Shown one piece after another: positions 33,588-42,652 of a DNA stretch of 64,000 nt. The notes under the pieces are model-generated. The model did not search any database, was not told the DNA's origin, and saw nothing but the letters and a program-made list of their open reading frames with translations. Every line of letters starts with the position of its first letter. The stretch's first letter is position 1. The stretch is from assembly GCA_018266355.1 (NCBI GenBank), contig JAFEAP010000023.1, forward strand, positions 183,758 through 247,757. Direction: 5' to 3'. The DNA is from Bdellovibrionales bacterium. GTDB lineage: Bacteria; Bdellovibrionota; UBA1018. The translations under genes and the position numbers were made by a program.

Positions 33588-36275
33588 TTAGCGCCGTTTT
33601 TTCCCCATCGCCTTTCGGGCTTTGAGGAGCTCGATCGCCTGATCGACGGTAAGCGAGTCGGGCGACTGTTCTTTCGGGAGCGAGGCGCTCGTCGACTTGT
33701 GCTTCACGTACGGGCCGAACTTCCCTTCGAGGAGTTGGATCGGTTTCTGGTCCTCGGGGTGCGGGCCGAGCTCCTTCAGGACTTTCGAGCTCGCGCGTCC
33801 CTGCTTCGGCGTGTTCAGGAGTTCCATCGCGCGGTCGAAGGAGACGGTGTAGACGTCGTCTTCCTTCTTGAGCGAACGATAATCGGTGCCGTGCTGGACG
33901 TACGGACCGAAGCGGCCGTTGTTCGCGAGGATCGGCGTCTTCGTCTCCGGGTGAAGTCCGAGCTCGCGCGGCAGCGAAAGCCATTTGAGCGCTTGTTCGA
34001 TCGTCACCGCCCGCGGATCGACGCCCTTCGGGACGGACGCGCGCCGCGGTTTCGGCAGTTCAGCCATCATCGCCTTGATCTTCTTTTTGTCGGTCTCCTT
34101 CGCCTGCTCGGGCGTGAGCTCCGGCGTCGGGCCGAGCTGGACGTACGGACCGAATCGGCCGGTGAGGCAGAAAATCGGCTGCTTCGTCTTCGGGTCCTCG
34201 CCGATCGGCTTCGGGCCTTGGGCGGAGATCTCGATGATCTCGGCGATTTTGTCCGGCGTAAGGTCCGCGGGCGCGATGTCTTCCGGGATCGAGGCGTGGA
34301 CTTCTTCCGCGCCTTTTTGGCCCGGTTGGATCACGTACGCGCCGTAACGTCCGATCTTCACGTCGACGCCCGTCAGGTGAGGGAGGTCGAGCGTGCGGGA
34401 TTCGCCCGGATCGATGCCCTTATCCCTCGCGGCGACCTGGGCTTTCAGGCCTTCTTTTCCGAGGTAAAAACTCCGCAAATAGGGGAGGCGTTCTTTCTTC
34501 CCTTCCGCGATATCGTCGAGCGAGCGTTCCATTTCGGACGTAAACTTCGCGTCGACGAGGTGATTGAAATGCTTCACGAGGAGCTGGGTCACGGCGATGC
34601 CCGTGAAAGACGGGACGAGCGCGTTCCCGTTCTTGCGCACGTAATCGCGGTCGATGAGCGTCGAAATGATCGAGGCGTAAGTCGAAGGACGGCCGATGCC
34701 GGCCTTTTCGAGTTCGCGCACGATCGAGGCTTCGGTGAACCGCGCCGGCGGTTGGGTCTCGTGCTCGAGGCTTTCGACGCCGACGAGTTTCAGGACGTCG
34801 CCTTGCTTCAGCGGCGGAAGGATCGTCTCCTTGTCCGCGAGCGCGGCGCCCGGATCGTCCGAGCCTTCGACGTACGCGCGGAGGTAACCCGGAAAAGTGA
34901 TCGTCGAGCCCGAAGCGTTGAAGACCGCGTCCGAGGCTTCGATCTTCACGGTCACCGACTTCTTCTGCGCGTCGACCATTTGGCAGGCGACGGTCCGCAT
35001 CCAGATGAGCTCGTAGAGGTCTCGCGCTTTGCCCGTAAGTCCGGTCTTATCCGGATGCGTGAACTCGGAACCCGCCGGACGCACGGCTTCGTGGGCTTCC
35101 TGGGCCTGCTTGTCCTTCGAGGCGTAAGAGCGCGGCTCGGAAGGTAGATACTTTTCCCCGTAGAGTTCTTTCACCGCTTCGCGCGCGGCCGCGACCGCTT
35201 GGGTCGAGAGCGTCGGCGAATCGGTACGCATATAGGTGATGAGACCTTCTTCGTAGAGCTGCTGCGCGAGGCGCATCGTCTCGCGCGAGGAGAGACCGAG
35301 CTTCCGGTTCCCTTCTTGTTGGAGCGTCGACGTGATGAACGGCGGGGAAGGCTTAGAGGAAACCGGGCGTTCTTCGATCCCGATGACTTTCCATTCGCCC
35401 TTTTTCACGCGCTCGAGTAGCGCGGCGGATTCCTTGCCGTCGAGAAGGAGGACTTCTTTCCCCTCGAGGAGTTTACCCGTCGTTTCGTCGAAGTCCTTCG
35501 AAGTGGCGATCCGCTGGCCCTTCACCGAGTGAAGTTTCGCGTCGAACGCTTCCTTCGCCGGATCCTTCGCACCCTTTTCGGCGACGGTGGCCTGGAGATC
35601 CCAGTATTTCGCGCGGCGGAACGCGATGCGCTCGCGTTCGCGATCGACGATCATCCGGAGCGCGGAGGACTGCACGCGGCCGGCGGAAAGGCCGAAAGCG
35701 ATCTTCTTCCAGATCAGCGGGGAAACGGTGTAACCGACGAGGCGGTCGAGGACGCGGCGGGTTTCCTGCGCGCTCACGAGGTTCTGGTCGATTTCGCGCG
35801 TATCGGTCAGCGCGTGTTCGATCGCGGCCTTCGTGATTTCGTGGAACACCATGCGCTTCACCGGAACTTTCGGCTTCAGCAGCTCGATCAAATGCGCGGA
35901 GATGCTCTCACCTTCGCGGTCTTCGTCGGTCGCGAGGTAGAGCATGTCGACGTTCTTCAGTTTCGCGCGTAGGTCGGAGATGACCTTGAACTTCCCCTTC
36001 GGGATCACGTAGAGGGGTTCGAAGTCCTTATCGACGTTCACGCCGATCTTCGCCCACTCCTCGTCCTTCACGTCCTTCGGGATGTCGGCGGCGGACTGCG
36101 GGAGATCGCGCACGTGGCCGACGCTGGCCTCCACGATGAAGTTCTTCGGGAGGAATTTCCGAATCGTCTTCGCCTTGGTCGGCGACTCGACGATGACGAG
36201 CGCGGAACCGTCGCCCGCGGATTTCGTGCGGGATTTCGATTTCGGAGCTGCGGTTTTTTCTGCGGCAGGGGCCAA
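33588..36275 (-). CDS. topA: DNA topoisomerase I
   Basis: A type IA topoisomerase that relaxes negative supercoils. The 895 residues contain a basic N-terminal tail (1 to about 24), a Toprim domain (LVIVESPTKAKTIRKFL, then LATDEDREGE), the catalytic segment GLITYMRTDSPTLS (active-site Tyr) and the typical PPARFTEASIVRELEKAGIGRPSTY. The C-terminus has no zinc fingers but several glycine-aromatic repeats (RYGAYVIQPG, RFGPYVQLG, RFGPYVQHG, KFGPYVKHK) of the Toprim C-terminal repeat type. The start is TTG at 36275 preceded by CGAGGAC. Confidence 0.96.
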   Translation of the reverse strand: MAPAAEKTAAPKSKSRTKSAGDGSALVIVESPTKAKTIRKFLPKNFIVEASVGHVRDLPQSAADIPKDVKDEEWAKIGVNVDKDFEPLYVIPKGKFKVISDLRAKLKNVDMLYLATDEDREGESISAHLIELLKPKVPVKRMVFHEITKAAIEHALTDTREIDQNLVSAQETRRVLDRLVGYTVSPLIWKKIAFGLSAGRVQSSALRMIVDRERERIAFRRAKYWDLQATVAEKGAKDPAKEAFDAKLHSVKGQRIATSKDFDETTGKLLEGKEVLLLDGKESAALLERVKKGEWKVIGIEERPVSSKPSPPFITSTLQQEGNRKLGLSSRETMRLAQQLYEEGLITYMRTDSPTLSTQAVAAAREAVKELYGEKYLPSEPRSYASKDKQAQEAHEAVRPAGSEFTHPDKTGLTGKARDLYELIWMRTVACQMVDAQKKSVTVKIEASDAVFNASGSTITFPGYLRAYVEGSDDPGAALADKETILPPLKQGDVLKLVGVESLEHETQPPARFTEASIVRELEKAGIGRPSTYASIISTLIDRDYVRKNGNALVPSFTGIAVTQLLVKHFNHLVDAKFTSEMERSLDDIAEGKKERLPYLRSFYLGKEGLKAQVAARDKGIDPGESRTLDLPHLTGVDVKIGRYGAYVIQPGQKGAEEVHASIPEDIAPADLTPDKIAEIIEISAQGPKPIGEDPKTKQPIFCLTGRFGPYVQLGPTPELTPEQAKETDKKKIKAMMAELPKPRRASVPKGVDPRAVTIEQALKWLSLPRELGLHPETKTPILANNGRFGPYVQHGTDYRSLKKEDDVYTVSFDRAMELLNTPKQGRASSKVLKELGPHPEDQKPIQLLEGKFGPYVKHKSTSASLPKEQSPDSLTVDQAIELLKARKAMGKKRR

Positions 36276-36415
36276 GGCGGTGTCCTCGTGATGAATGACG
36301 CGATGTTATAGGCCGGCGGATAACCCCATTATAAGAGAGGAGGGTGGGGGTTCCGTAAAGCGGAATATATCCGTCAATCATTTGACGCAAGCCGGTGCGG
36401 CGTTTCCGTTCGGCC

Positions 36416-36712
36416 CTACCCGTCGATTTCGACGTCGGTCAGATAGCGTTGCATCGCCTCGAAAGCGGTCGCCGCTTCGGCGGGATTCTGGGATTTCGCC
36501 GCCATTTCGAGGGATTTCGCGATGACGCTCAGCTCGTCGAATCCGTAACCGCCCGCGGTGCCTTTCGTCTTATGAGAAAGCTTCGCGATGAAATCGAAGT
36601 CCTTACGGGTCAGCGCGTCTTTCAGTGGGCCGAGATCCCTTTTTCGGCTCTCGAGGTAGGTGGGTGCGATGTCTCGAAGTTCTTCGGGAATACGCACGAT
36701 GATTTTCGGCAT
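36416..36712 (-). CDS. single-domain histidine phosphotransfer (HPt) protein
   Basis: A 98-residue HPt protein of a multistep phosphorelay. The phosphorylatable His47 lies in KLSHKTKGTAGGYGF, the standard HPt motif with Lys and Gly at +3/+4. ATG 36712 gives a sequence entirely within the HPt fold and has AGATGGGG ahead; the longer frame to 36748 overlaps the divergent promoter region. There is no kinase or receiver gene adjacent, so it likely serves hybrid kinases elsewhere. It is divergent from the LMW phosphatase gene, with only 58 bp between starts. Confidence 0.8.
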   Translation of the reverse strand: MPKIIVRIPEELRDIAPTYLESRKRDLGPLKDALTRKDFDFIAKLSHKTKGTAGGYGFDELSVIAKSLEMAAKSQNPAEAATAFEAMQRYLTDVEIDG

Positions 36713-36770
36713 CGCCCCATCTTCCGCGGGATTTCCCCGGAAGCGCAATCGAGTTTATCCTATTCCTCCC

Positions 36771-37238
36771 ATGCGAATCCTATTCGTTTGTCTCGGAAAT
36801 ATCTGCCGTTCGCCGATCGCGGAAGGCGTTTTGCGGAAGCTCGTGGTCGAGGAAGGGCTTTCGGGGTGGACGATCGATTCGGCGGGCACGAATCAGTGGC
36901 ACAAGGGAGGCCCCGCCGATCCGCGCAGCGAGGCGGTCTGTCGCGAAAACGGCGTCGATATTTCCGGGCACATCGCCCGGCGATTTCGTCATTCGGATTT
37001 TTCGGCTTACGATCGCATCTACTCTCTCGCGAGCGACGTGACCGACGAGATCGCGGAGTTCTCGAAATCGCCCGCGGAAATGGAACGCGTTCTGAACTTC
37101 ATGGACCTTCTGCCCGGTCTGGCCCTCCGTTCGGTTCCCGATCCGTGGTACGGGGGCGAAGAAGGTTTCCGCGATTGCTTCGCGCTGATCGAACGCGGGT
37201 GTCGCGCGCTCATCGAAAAAACGAAAACTAGAAAATAG
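36771..37238 (+). CDS. low-molecular-weight protein tyrosine phosphatase
   Basis: A 155-residue LMW-PTP that dephosphorylates phosphotyrosine. It starts MRILFVCLGNICRSPIAEG, containing the signature C-x5-R loop (Cys7, Arg13), and has the general-acid Asp in VPDPWYGGEEGF. ATG 36771 gives the standard family N-terminus; longer in-frame readings run into the divergent HPt gene. The ribosome site is weak (CCTCCC before ATG is not SD-like). No tyrosine kinase or exopolysaccharide gene is next to it. Confidence 0.9.
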   Translation: MRILFVCLGNICRSPIAEGVLRKLVVEEGLSGWTIDSAGTNQWHKGGPADPRSEAVCRENGVDISGHIARRFRHSDFSAYDRIYSLASDVTDEIAEFSKSPAEMERVLNFMDLLPGLALRSVPDPWYGGEEGFRDCFALIERGCRALIEKTKTRK

Positions 37239-37271
37239 ACGCCTTACCCGACGGAAGGGAACGCTCGGAAA

Positions 37272-37592
37272 TCAGTTCGGAGCGGGCTTCGCGCGTTCCG
37301 TAGCGATGTGGAGGATGCGATCGCGCTCTTCGACGGGGTCCACGACCTCCGCCCACGCTTCCAAATCGCGGCGATCGCTCGTGAACGCGACCGCGACCTT
37401 CCCCTCCGGACAGATGTCGAGACAGCTCGAAGTAACGACGCGACTCGCGCCCCAGAGGTCGCGACCGAGCATTTGTTTCTTGAGCCAGTCCTTCAGCTCT
37501 TGCGATGGGTTCGGAGATCCCGGCTCTTTCGCCAATTTTTTTCCGCATTTTTCGCAAACGATCACAAGATTTCGATGCCAATTCGGTTTCAT
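37272..37592 (-). CDS. thioredoxin-like [2Fe-2S] ferredoxin-domain protein
   Basis: A 106-residue cytoplasmic protein with Cys13, Cys16, Cys57 and Cys61 (VCEKCG and SSCLDICPEG), the pattern of (2Fe-2S) ferredoxin-domain proteins of the thioredoxin-like fold. This fold is seen in NuoE relatives and Shethna-type small ferredoxins. ATG 37592 follows GAGGCG. The partner is unknown. The gene lies convergent to the LMW phosphatase, with 33 bp between ends. Confidence 0.75.
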   Translation of the reverse strand: MKPNWHRNLVIVCEKCGKKLAKEPGSPNPSQELKDWLKKQMLGRDLWGASRVVTSSCLDICPEGKVAVAFTSDRRDLEAWAEVVDPVEERDRILHIATERAKPAPN

Positions 37593-37793
37593 CGCCTCGA
37601 GCTTAGTCCGCATTCGATTGCGATTAAACCGCCTTTTTTACGCGGTAATTCGAGTTGCGTGAATCGGTTGACGGAAGTTCCGGGAGTAAACGCTAACGTC
37701 GCAGAAGGAGGAAGATTCCGTGGCCGGCGTGCCGCTTGGCACTTTGTTTCCTAACCCTAAACAGGCATGATACTAATCGTGGGTGTCGAAACG

Positions 37794-38534
37794 ATGAGTC
37801 ATGCAGGCCCGAATAACGTGAATGTGAATACGAAAGTCGTACGTCGACAGAATGCGAAGCCGAAGCTGCTCGTCGTGGACGACGAACCGGAAATTCGGGA
37901 AATCGTCCGTGAAGTTTTGGCCGAACATTTCGAGGTGATCGAAGCCGAGAACGGTAAGCAGGCGGTGGACATCGCCCAGCGCAGCCTTCCCGACATGATT
38001 CTCATGGACGTGATGATGCCGGAAATGGACGGCATCGCCGCGACGGAAAGCATCCGCGGGATGCTCACTACTCGCCACATCCCGATTCTCATGCTGACCG
38101 CCGCGAATACGAAAGATTACCGGATCCGCGCCTTCGATTTCGGCGCCGATCAGTTCATCGGGAAGCCCTTCGATTTCGAAGAACTCACGACTCGCCTTCT
38201 CTCCGTCTACCGGCGTTCGCGCCAGATGGTGAATCCGGCGACGAAGGAAGTGCGCTTCTTGAACCTCGAGCTGAATCTCGACGCGAAGGAAATCCGCATC
38301 GACGAGGACCGCGTCGAGCTGAGTCCCGTCGAGTTCGACATCGTGAAGCTCCTCGTGCTGAATCGCGAGACGCTCGTCACGCGGCAGAAGATCATCGAGG
38401 AGGTCTGGAAGTCGAAGGAAGCTCCGGATCGCGTGATGGACGCGCACATCGTTTCCATCCGGAAAAAGATCGGCGCCTTCCGCGGTACGATCAAGACCGT
38501 CTACGGATCCGGCTACATCCTGCGCGGGGAGTAG
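37794..38534 (+). CDS. OmpR/PhoB-family response regulator
   Basis: A 246-residue two-component transcription regulator. The receiver domain (about residues 25-145) has DDE near the start, phospho-acceptor Asp72 (DMILMDVMMPEMDG), LTAANTKD and the Lys in IGKPFDFEE. The DNA-binding winged helix (about 155-245) contains ELSPVEFDIVKLLVLNRE and VDAHIVSIRKKIG-like wing residues (here MDAHIVSIRKKIG) and ends GSGYILRGE. The start is uncertain: ATG 37767 has no ribosome site, ATG 37794 has a weak GGGTG. No cognate kinase is adjacent, so the orphan regulator may be served by the HPt protein nearby. Confidence 0.88.
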   Translation: MSHAGPNNVNVNTKVVRRQNAKPKLLVVDDEPEIREIVREVLAEHFEVIEAENGKQAVDIAQRSLPDMILMDVMMPEMDGIAATESIRGMLTTRHIPILMLTAANTKDYRIRAFDFGADQFIGKPFDFEELTTRLLSVYRRSRQMVNPATKEVRFLNLELNLDAKEIRIDEDRVELSPVEFDIVKLLVLNRETLVTRQKIIEEVWKSKEAPDRVMDAHIVSIRKKIGAFRGTIKTVYGSGYILRGE

Positions 38535-38591
38535 CGTAAGTAGGCTCGGCCCGGATGGGAGGGCTCCGCCCGACCGCAGGGACGAGCTGGT

Positions 38592-39746
38592 CTAGCGCTC
38601 GAATTGGAACCGCGCGAATTCGGCGAGCTTCGTCTCGATCGCCGCGCGCATCCGTTTCTTGTCGAAGTCCCCGCGTTCCCAGTGCCACGCCTTTCGTACG
38701 AGCCTTCCGGATTCCCGGTCGGCCTTCAGGTCGATCCGCGCGACGAGGCGTTCGCCGGCGAGAACGGGAAGGACGAAGTATCCGAACTTCCGCTTCGCCT
38801 CGGGAATGTAGCATTCGAGGACGTAGTCGAAGTCGAAGAGCGCGCGCGTGCGTCTTCGCTGGATGAGAAGGGGATCGAAAGGCGAGAGCACGTGGATCCG
38901 CTCGGGGTCGATCGCGAAGGCGTCCTCCTTCTTCGCGAGATCGTCGGGGGAGACGAAGACTTCCGCGAAAGCGCCGGGGACGTGCGCGCGCACGAGCGAC
39001 CCCGCGCGAGCCCGGCGGTCGAGCTCGGCGCGGATCGGATCGCGCAAGTCGCGTTCGAGGTACGTGGCCGAGTCGAAGGTGATCGCGCCCTGGGCGGCGA
39101 GCGTCCGGTCGATCCGGTAGCTCGCCTCTTCGCGGCGGGAGACGGCCGCCGGACGGCGGTCCCATCCGAAGTGGCGCTCGAGCGCGTCGTAGTGTTTGAC
39201 CATACCCTCGCGCGCGCTCACGGCGAGGCGGCCCGAGTAGAAGAGGTGTTCGAGCGCGCGCTTCGAGGGCTTACGGCTCGCCCACTCGTGGTCCTTTTCC
39301 TGGCGTTCCTCCTCGATCTGGCGGATCGAAATCGCCCCGTCGCGTCGGATCCTCCGGAGGAGATCGCGGCGTTGCTTCGGCGTCACGTTCCGGAACCATG
39401 CCGAGGGCTCGCGTTCGTGTTCGCGCATCGAGCGGACGAAATATCGGAAGTCCTCCGTCGGGATGAAGGAAAGCGCGTGGGTCCAATACTCGAAAACGCG
39501 TTTCTCTTCCGTCTGGAGCGCGCGGAGGACTTCCGGGCGGTAATCGGGGACGCGGGTCCAAAGGATATGGTGGTGCGCGCGTTCGACGACGAAGATCGTG
39601 TCGATCTGCACGTAACCGAGTCGCCGGATCGCCGCGTACGCGCCGTCGCGGCCGAGGCCGAAGGGCGCTTCTTCGAGCAGGCCCTGGCGTTCGAGCCAGA
39701 GCCGGCGCATGTGTACGGGGGAAAGTTCGGGGAGATTCTTCTTCAC
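38592..39746 (-). CDS. winged-helix YcaQ-like protein (possible DNA glycosylase)
   Basis: A 384-residue protein of the HTH_42/YcaQ family, whose members include AlkX/YcaQ interstrand-crosslink glycosylases. Recognisable parts: the N-terminal RRLWLERQGLL, GYVQIDTIFVVERAHHHILWTRVPDY, the QxD/QxQ-like region and the C-terminal VLSPFDPLLIQRRRTRALFDFDY, LPVLAGERLVARIDLKADR. The start GTG 39746 overlaps the upstream stop (GTGA), indicating translational coupling with the FAD protein. ATG 39710 is an alternative. Glycosylase activity is inferred from family members only. Confidence 0.8.
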   Translation of the reverse strand: MKKNLPELSPVHMRRLWLERQGLLEEAPFGLGRDGAYAAIRRLGYVQIDTIFVVERAHHHILWTRVPDYRPEVLRALQTEEKRVFEYWTHALSFIPTEDFRYFVRSMREHEREPSAWFRNVTPKQRRDLLRRIRRDGAISIRQIEEERQEKDHEWASRKPSKRALEHLFYSGRLAVSAREGMVKHYDALERHFGWDRRPAAVSRREEASYRIDRTLAAQGAITFDSATYLERDLRDPIRAELDRRARAGSLVRAHVPGAFAEVFVSPDDLAKKEDAFAIDPERIHVLSPFDPLLIQRRRTRALFDFDYVLECYIPEAKRKFGYFVLPVLAGERLVARIDLKADRESGRLVRKAWHWERGDFDKKRMRAAIETKLAEFARFQFER

Positions 39747-40966
39747 GCGGGCTTCCCCGACGAGCGGAGGACGGAGTCGGCGAGGCGGGCGCCCATCGAG
39801 ACCGCGGCTTGGATCAGGAATCCTCCGGTCGGCGCGTGCCAGGCGATCATTTCGCCGCCGGCATAGGTTCCGGGGATTTTTCGGAGTTCGAGCGAGTCGT
39901 CGAGTTCGGAAAACGCGAGACCTCCGGTCGAAGAGATCGCTTCCGCGAGCGGGCGTGCGGAGCCGAGGCGGATCGGGAACCGTTTCACTCGCGCGACGAG
40001 TGTCCGGAGGTCTCTCCGCTCGGCCTCGGAGACGTGGTGAAAAAGGAGGGCGAGACTCGCTTCGCAGAGATCGAGTTTCAGCTTCACGCGGCGAATGGGC
40101 GCGAAGTTTTCCTTCACCGCTTCGAGCCGGGCGAGAATCGCCGCTTCGGTGAGATCGGGTTTCAAGTCGATCCACGCGTCGCCCGGTTCGCCGAGGAAAT
40201 ACACCGGCGTTCCCTCGAGACCGTACCGAGTGACGACGAGTTCTCCGTCTTTCTCTCCGCGTCGGTTTCCGAACCGGATCTTTTTCAGGGGCTTCCCCTC
40301 GGCTTCCGCGAGGAAAGCCGGGCTCCATTCGACGGCGTGACCCGCGTTCGCGGAGGCGAACGGTTCGACCTCGAACCCTTTCGCGCGGAAGAGATCCGGC
40401 CAGAAAGGCGGGACGTCCTCCCAGCTTCCGCCCCCGAGGGCGAAGAGGACGCGATCGGCTTCGCACTCGCGACCGTCTCCGAAGGAGAGCCGGAGCGAGC
40501 CGCCTTCGCGGCGAAAGTCCTTCAACTCGGAATTCCCGTGCAGGCGCACGCCCCCCGCTTCGAGGCGTTTCCGCCACGCGGCGAGAAGTCCCGAAGCCTT
40601 CATCTCGCGGACGAAGTAGCGCCGGGAGGTGCCTCGAAACGTTTCGAGGCCGAGCTCGTTCTCGATGAACGCGATCCACTCCGGCGGCCCGAAATCGGCG
40701 AGGAGACCGGACCAAAACGCGGGCGTACCGCCCGCGTAGTGCGAGGCGAATTCCTCGGCCGGCAAGTCGTGCGAGATGTTCAGCCCCGAGCTCCCGGCGA
40801 CAAGCAGTTTTCGCCCGAACCCCGCGCGACGTTCGAAGAGGTCGACGCGGATCCCGGGACGGCCGGATAGGCGAGCGGCCGCCATGAGCCCCGTCGGGCC
40901 GGAGCCGACGATGGCGACTCGAAGATCGGAAAGTGCGGGGGTCGAGGGGGTGCTAATGCGACGCAA
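39743..40966 (-). CDS. HI0933/YhiN-like flavoprotein (TIGR03862 type)
   Basis: A 407-residue FAD-dependent oxidoreductase. The N-terminal dinucleotide fold is VAIVGSGPTGLMAAARLS, followed by the family-specific GRKLLVAGSSGLNISHD. A C-terminal TSTGGLAFSEL-like segment (here SSTGGLAFSELDDSLELR) and GTYAGGEMIAWHAPTGGF close the FAD site. These features place it with YhiN/BaiN-like flavoproteins of TIGR03862 type, whose substrates are largely unknown. It is first of a two-gene operon with the YcaQ-like gene. Confidence 0.85.
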   Translation of the reverse strand: MRRISTPSTPALSDLRVAIVGSGPTGLMAAARLSGRPGIRVDLFERRAGFGRKLLVAGSSGLNISHDLPAEEFASHYAGGTPAFWSGLLADFGPPEWIAFIENELGLETFRGTSRRYFVREMKASGLLAAWRKRLEAGGVRLHGNSELKDFRREGGSLRLSFGDGRECEADRVLFALGGGSWEDVPPFWPDLFRAKGFEVEPFASANAGHAVEWSPAFLAEAEGKPLKKIRFGNRRGEKDGELVVTRYGLEGTPVYFLGEPGDAWIDLKPDLTEAAILARLEAVKENFAPIRRVKLKLDLCEASLALLFHHVSEAERRDLRTLVARVKRFPIRLGSARPLAEAISSTGGLAFSELDDSLELRKIPGTYAGGEMIAWHAPTGGFLIQAAVSMGARLADSVLRSSGKPA

Positions 40967-41022
40967 GATACCTTTTTTCGAGGGGGATCGCCAGTCGGCG
41001 CGAATCGGGCTATGAAAGGGCC

Positions 41023-41580
41023 ATGCGAATCCTCGTTTTCGGCGCCGCCCACCGGAAAGGTTCCTTCAACCGCAAACTCGCGCTGAACGCGGCCGAGCAC
41101 CTCGCCAAAGCGTTCCCCGAGGACACCGTCGAGTTCGTGCATTTCAGCGACTTCCCGATGCCCGTTTACGACGGCGATCTCGAGGAAAAGGACGGACTTC
41201 CGAAGGGAGCGGGAGCGCTCGTCGAAAAACTCGCTCAGGCGGGGGCGGTCGTGATCTCGACTCCGGAATACAACGGCGGCATCCCGGGCGCGCTCAAGAA
41301 CGCGATCGACTGGATCTCGCGCGCGGACGATAACCCGCTCGACAAGAAGCCCCTGCTCCTCCTCGCGGCTTCGCCCGGCGCGCTCGGCGGCGTACGAAGC
41401 CTATGGCACACGCGCGTACCCTTCGAAGCGCTCGGAGCGGTCGTGTACCCGACGATGTTCGGACTGCCGAAGGCGAGCGAGGCGTTCGACGCGAACGACA
41501 AGCTCGTCGACCCGAAGATGGGTGCGCGGCTCGAAAAGCTCGTGCTCGAGTTTCGCGGGTTCGCCGCGAAATTGGCCTGA
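41023..41580 (+). CDS. NADPH-dependent FMN reductase
   Basis: A 185-residue flavodoxin-like reductase. FMN-binding motifs are GAAHRKGSFNRKLA (phosphate loop) and STPEYNGGIPGALKNAIDW, the hallmark of the NADPH:FMN/azo/quinone reductase family. SPGALGGVRS follows as in ArsH/ChrR-like members. It could reduce quinones, chromate or azo compounds; the natural role is often oxidative-stress defence. ATG follows AAAGGGCC. It stands alone, divergent from the FAD protein operon. Confidence 0.88.
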   Translation: MRILVFGAAHRKGSFNRKLALNAAEHLAKAFPEDTVEFVHFSDFPMPVYDGDLEEKDGLPKGAGALVEKLAQAGAVVISTPEYNGGIPGALKNAIDWISRADDNPLDKKPLLLLAASPGALGGVRSLWHTRVPFEALGAVVYPTMFGLPKASEAFDANDKLVDPKMGARLEKLVLEFRGFAAKLA

Positions 41581-41597
41581 GACGTGCTCCGCGGTAA

Positions 41598-42563
41598 TTA
41601 GGCGGCCTTCGAGCTCTGCAGGATCAGCTGGGCGAAGGTCGAAAGGATCTTCTTATCGTAATGACCTTCGTCCGCGAGCATGTGGGCGATCGCCTGGGCC
41701 TTCGAGTAGATGTGACCGTCTTCCATTCCGAGGGTGAGTTCGCTGAGCGAGTCGCCGATCGCGAGGATGCGCGCGAGCGAGAAGACCGCCGGACCCTTCA
41801 CCCCGTTCGGGTAGCCCTTGCCGTCGAGCCGTTCCTTATGCTGGAGGATCGTCGTGCGGATTTCCTCGTCCGCGAAGGGGAACGAGTGCGAAAAGGTCTC
41901 GAGGGTGAGGTTCGGGTGGCGGCGGAACTCGACGATTTCCTCGATCGACTTGTTTTGGTGCGCGAGGCGGCGGTCCTCGGGGAGCTTCAGCCGGCCGATG
42001 TCGTGAAAAAACGCCGCGAAAAGGATGATCTTCAGCGAGCGCTCGGAAGTGAGGCCGTTCAGGTTCGCGACGATGTAGGAGTAGATCGCGGTACCGATCG
42101 AGTGCTTCAGGAACTCGTCGTTCCGCGGGCAAACCTCGAGGAGGAGCTTCAGCGTTTCGAGAAAATCCTTGTCGCTCTGGAGCGAGAACCGGAGGGCATC
42201 GAACGCGCGGGTGACCGTTTGTTGGGTCGGCGTGCCGGCCGAAAAGGCTTCGAAAAGGGATTGCTCCATCACCGCGAGGAACGCCTTCTTCCGTTTCTCG
42301 AAGGGGTTCGAAGCGTTCATCAACGTGAGCATCGGGGAACGCGATAGGTGCTCGTCGAGCAGCGGAAAGTCTTCTTGGCGAACGTAGAAGTGCTTCACGC
42401 CTTTCGCTTCGTAGGTCGCGAGGCGCGCGAAATCGAGGCCGGTCGTCTTCTCGAACGCCTTCAGGTATTTCCCCGTCGGCATGAGGAGATAGAGATCGAA
42501 AGCGAGGTCCTTGAAGCAGTCCTTCAGGGAATTCAGGGTTACGGGTTGGTATTCGCCTTCCAT
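41598..42563 (-). CDS. HD-GYP-domain protein
   Basis: A 321-residue protein with a C-terminal HD-GYP-type hydrolase domain: HD pair His187-Asp188 in FFHDIGRLKLPED, then His242 in QHKERLDGKGYPNG containing GYP at 250-252. HD-GYP proteins hydrolyse c-di-GMP. The first 130 residues are a separate N-terminal domain without a receiver motif. ATG 42563 follows GGGAGGAAGAGG. The single-domain receiver gene at 42653 lies 89 nt upstream, so the two may form a receiver/effector pair. Confidence 0.8.
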   Translation of the reverse strand: MEGEYQPVTLNSLKDCFKDLAFDLYLLMPTGKYLKAFEKTTGLDFARLATYEAKGVKHFYVRQEDFPLLDEHLSRSPMLTLMNASNPFEKRKKAFLAVMEQSLFEAFSAGTPTQQTVTRAFDALRFSLQSDKDFLETLKLLLEVCPRNDEFLKHSIGTAIYSYIVANLNGLTSERSLKIILFAAFFHDIGRLKLPEDRRLAHQNKSIEEIVEFRRHPNLTLETFSHSFPFADEEIRTTILQHKERLDGKGYPNGVKGPAVFSLARILAIGDSLSELTLGMEDGHIYSKAQAIAHMLADEGHYDKKILSTFAQLILQSSKAA

Positions 42564-42652
42564 CGAGAGGTCCTCTTCCTCCCTTCTTTTCGGAAGAAGC
42601 GGGGCGTAGATGGATGACAAAAACTTGACGAAAGGCCGATTTCCCCGGTTTT

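Noticed and set aside
38592..40715. A 707-residue reading of the YcaQ-like gene
   Set aside because: The upstream half lies antisense-frame within the FAD protein gene; GTG 39746 with GTGA overlap gives the family length.
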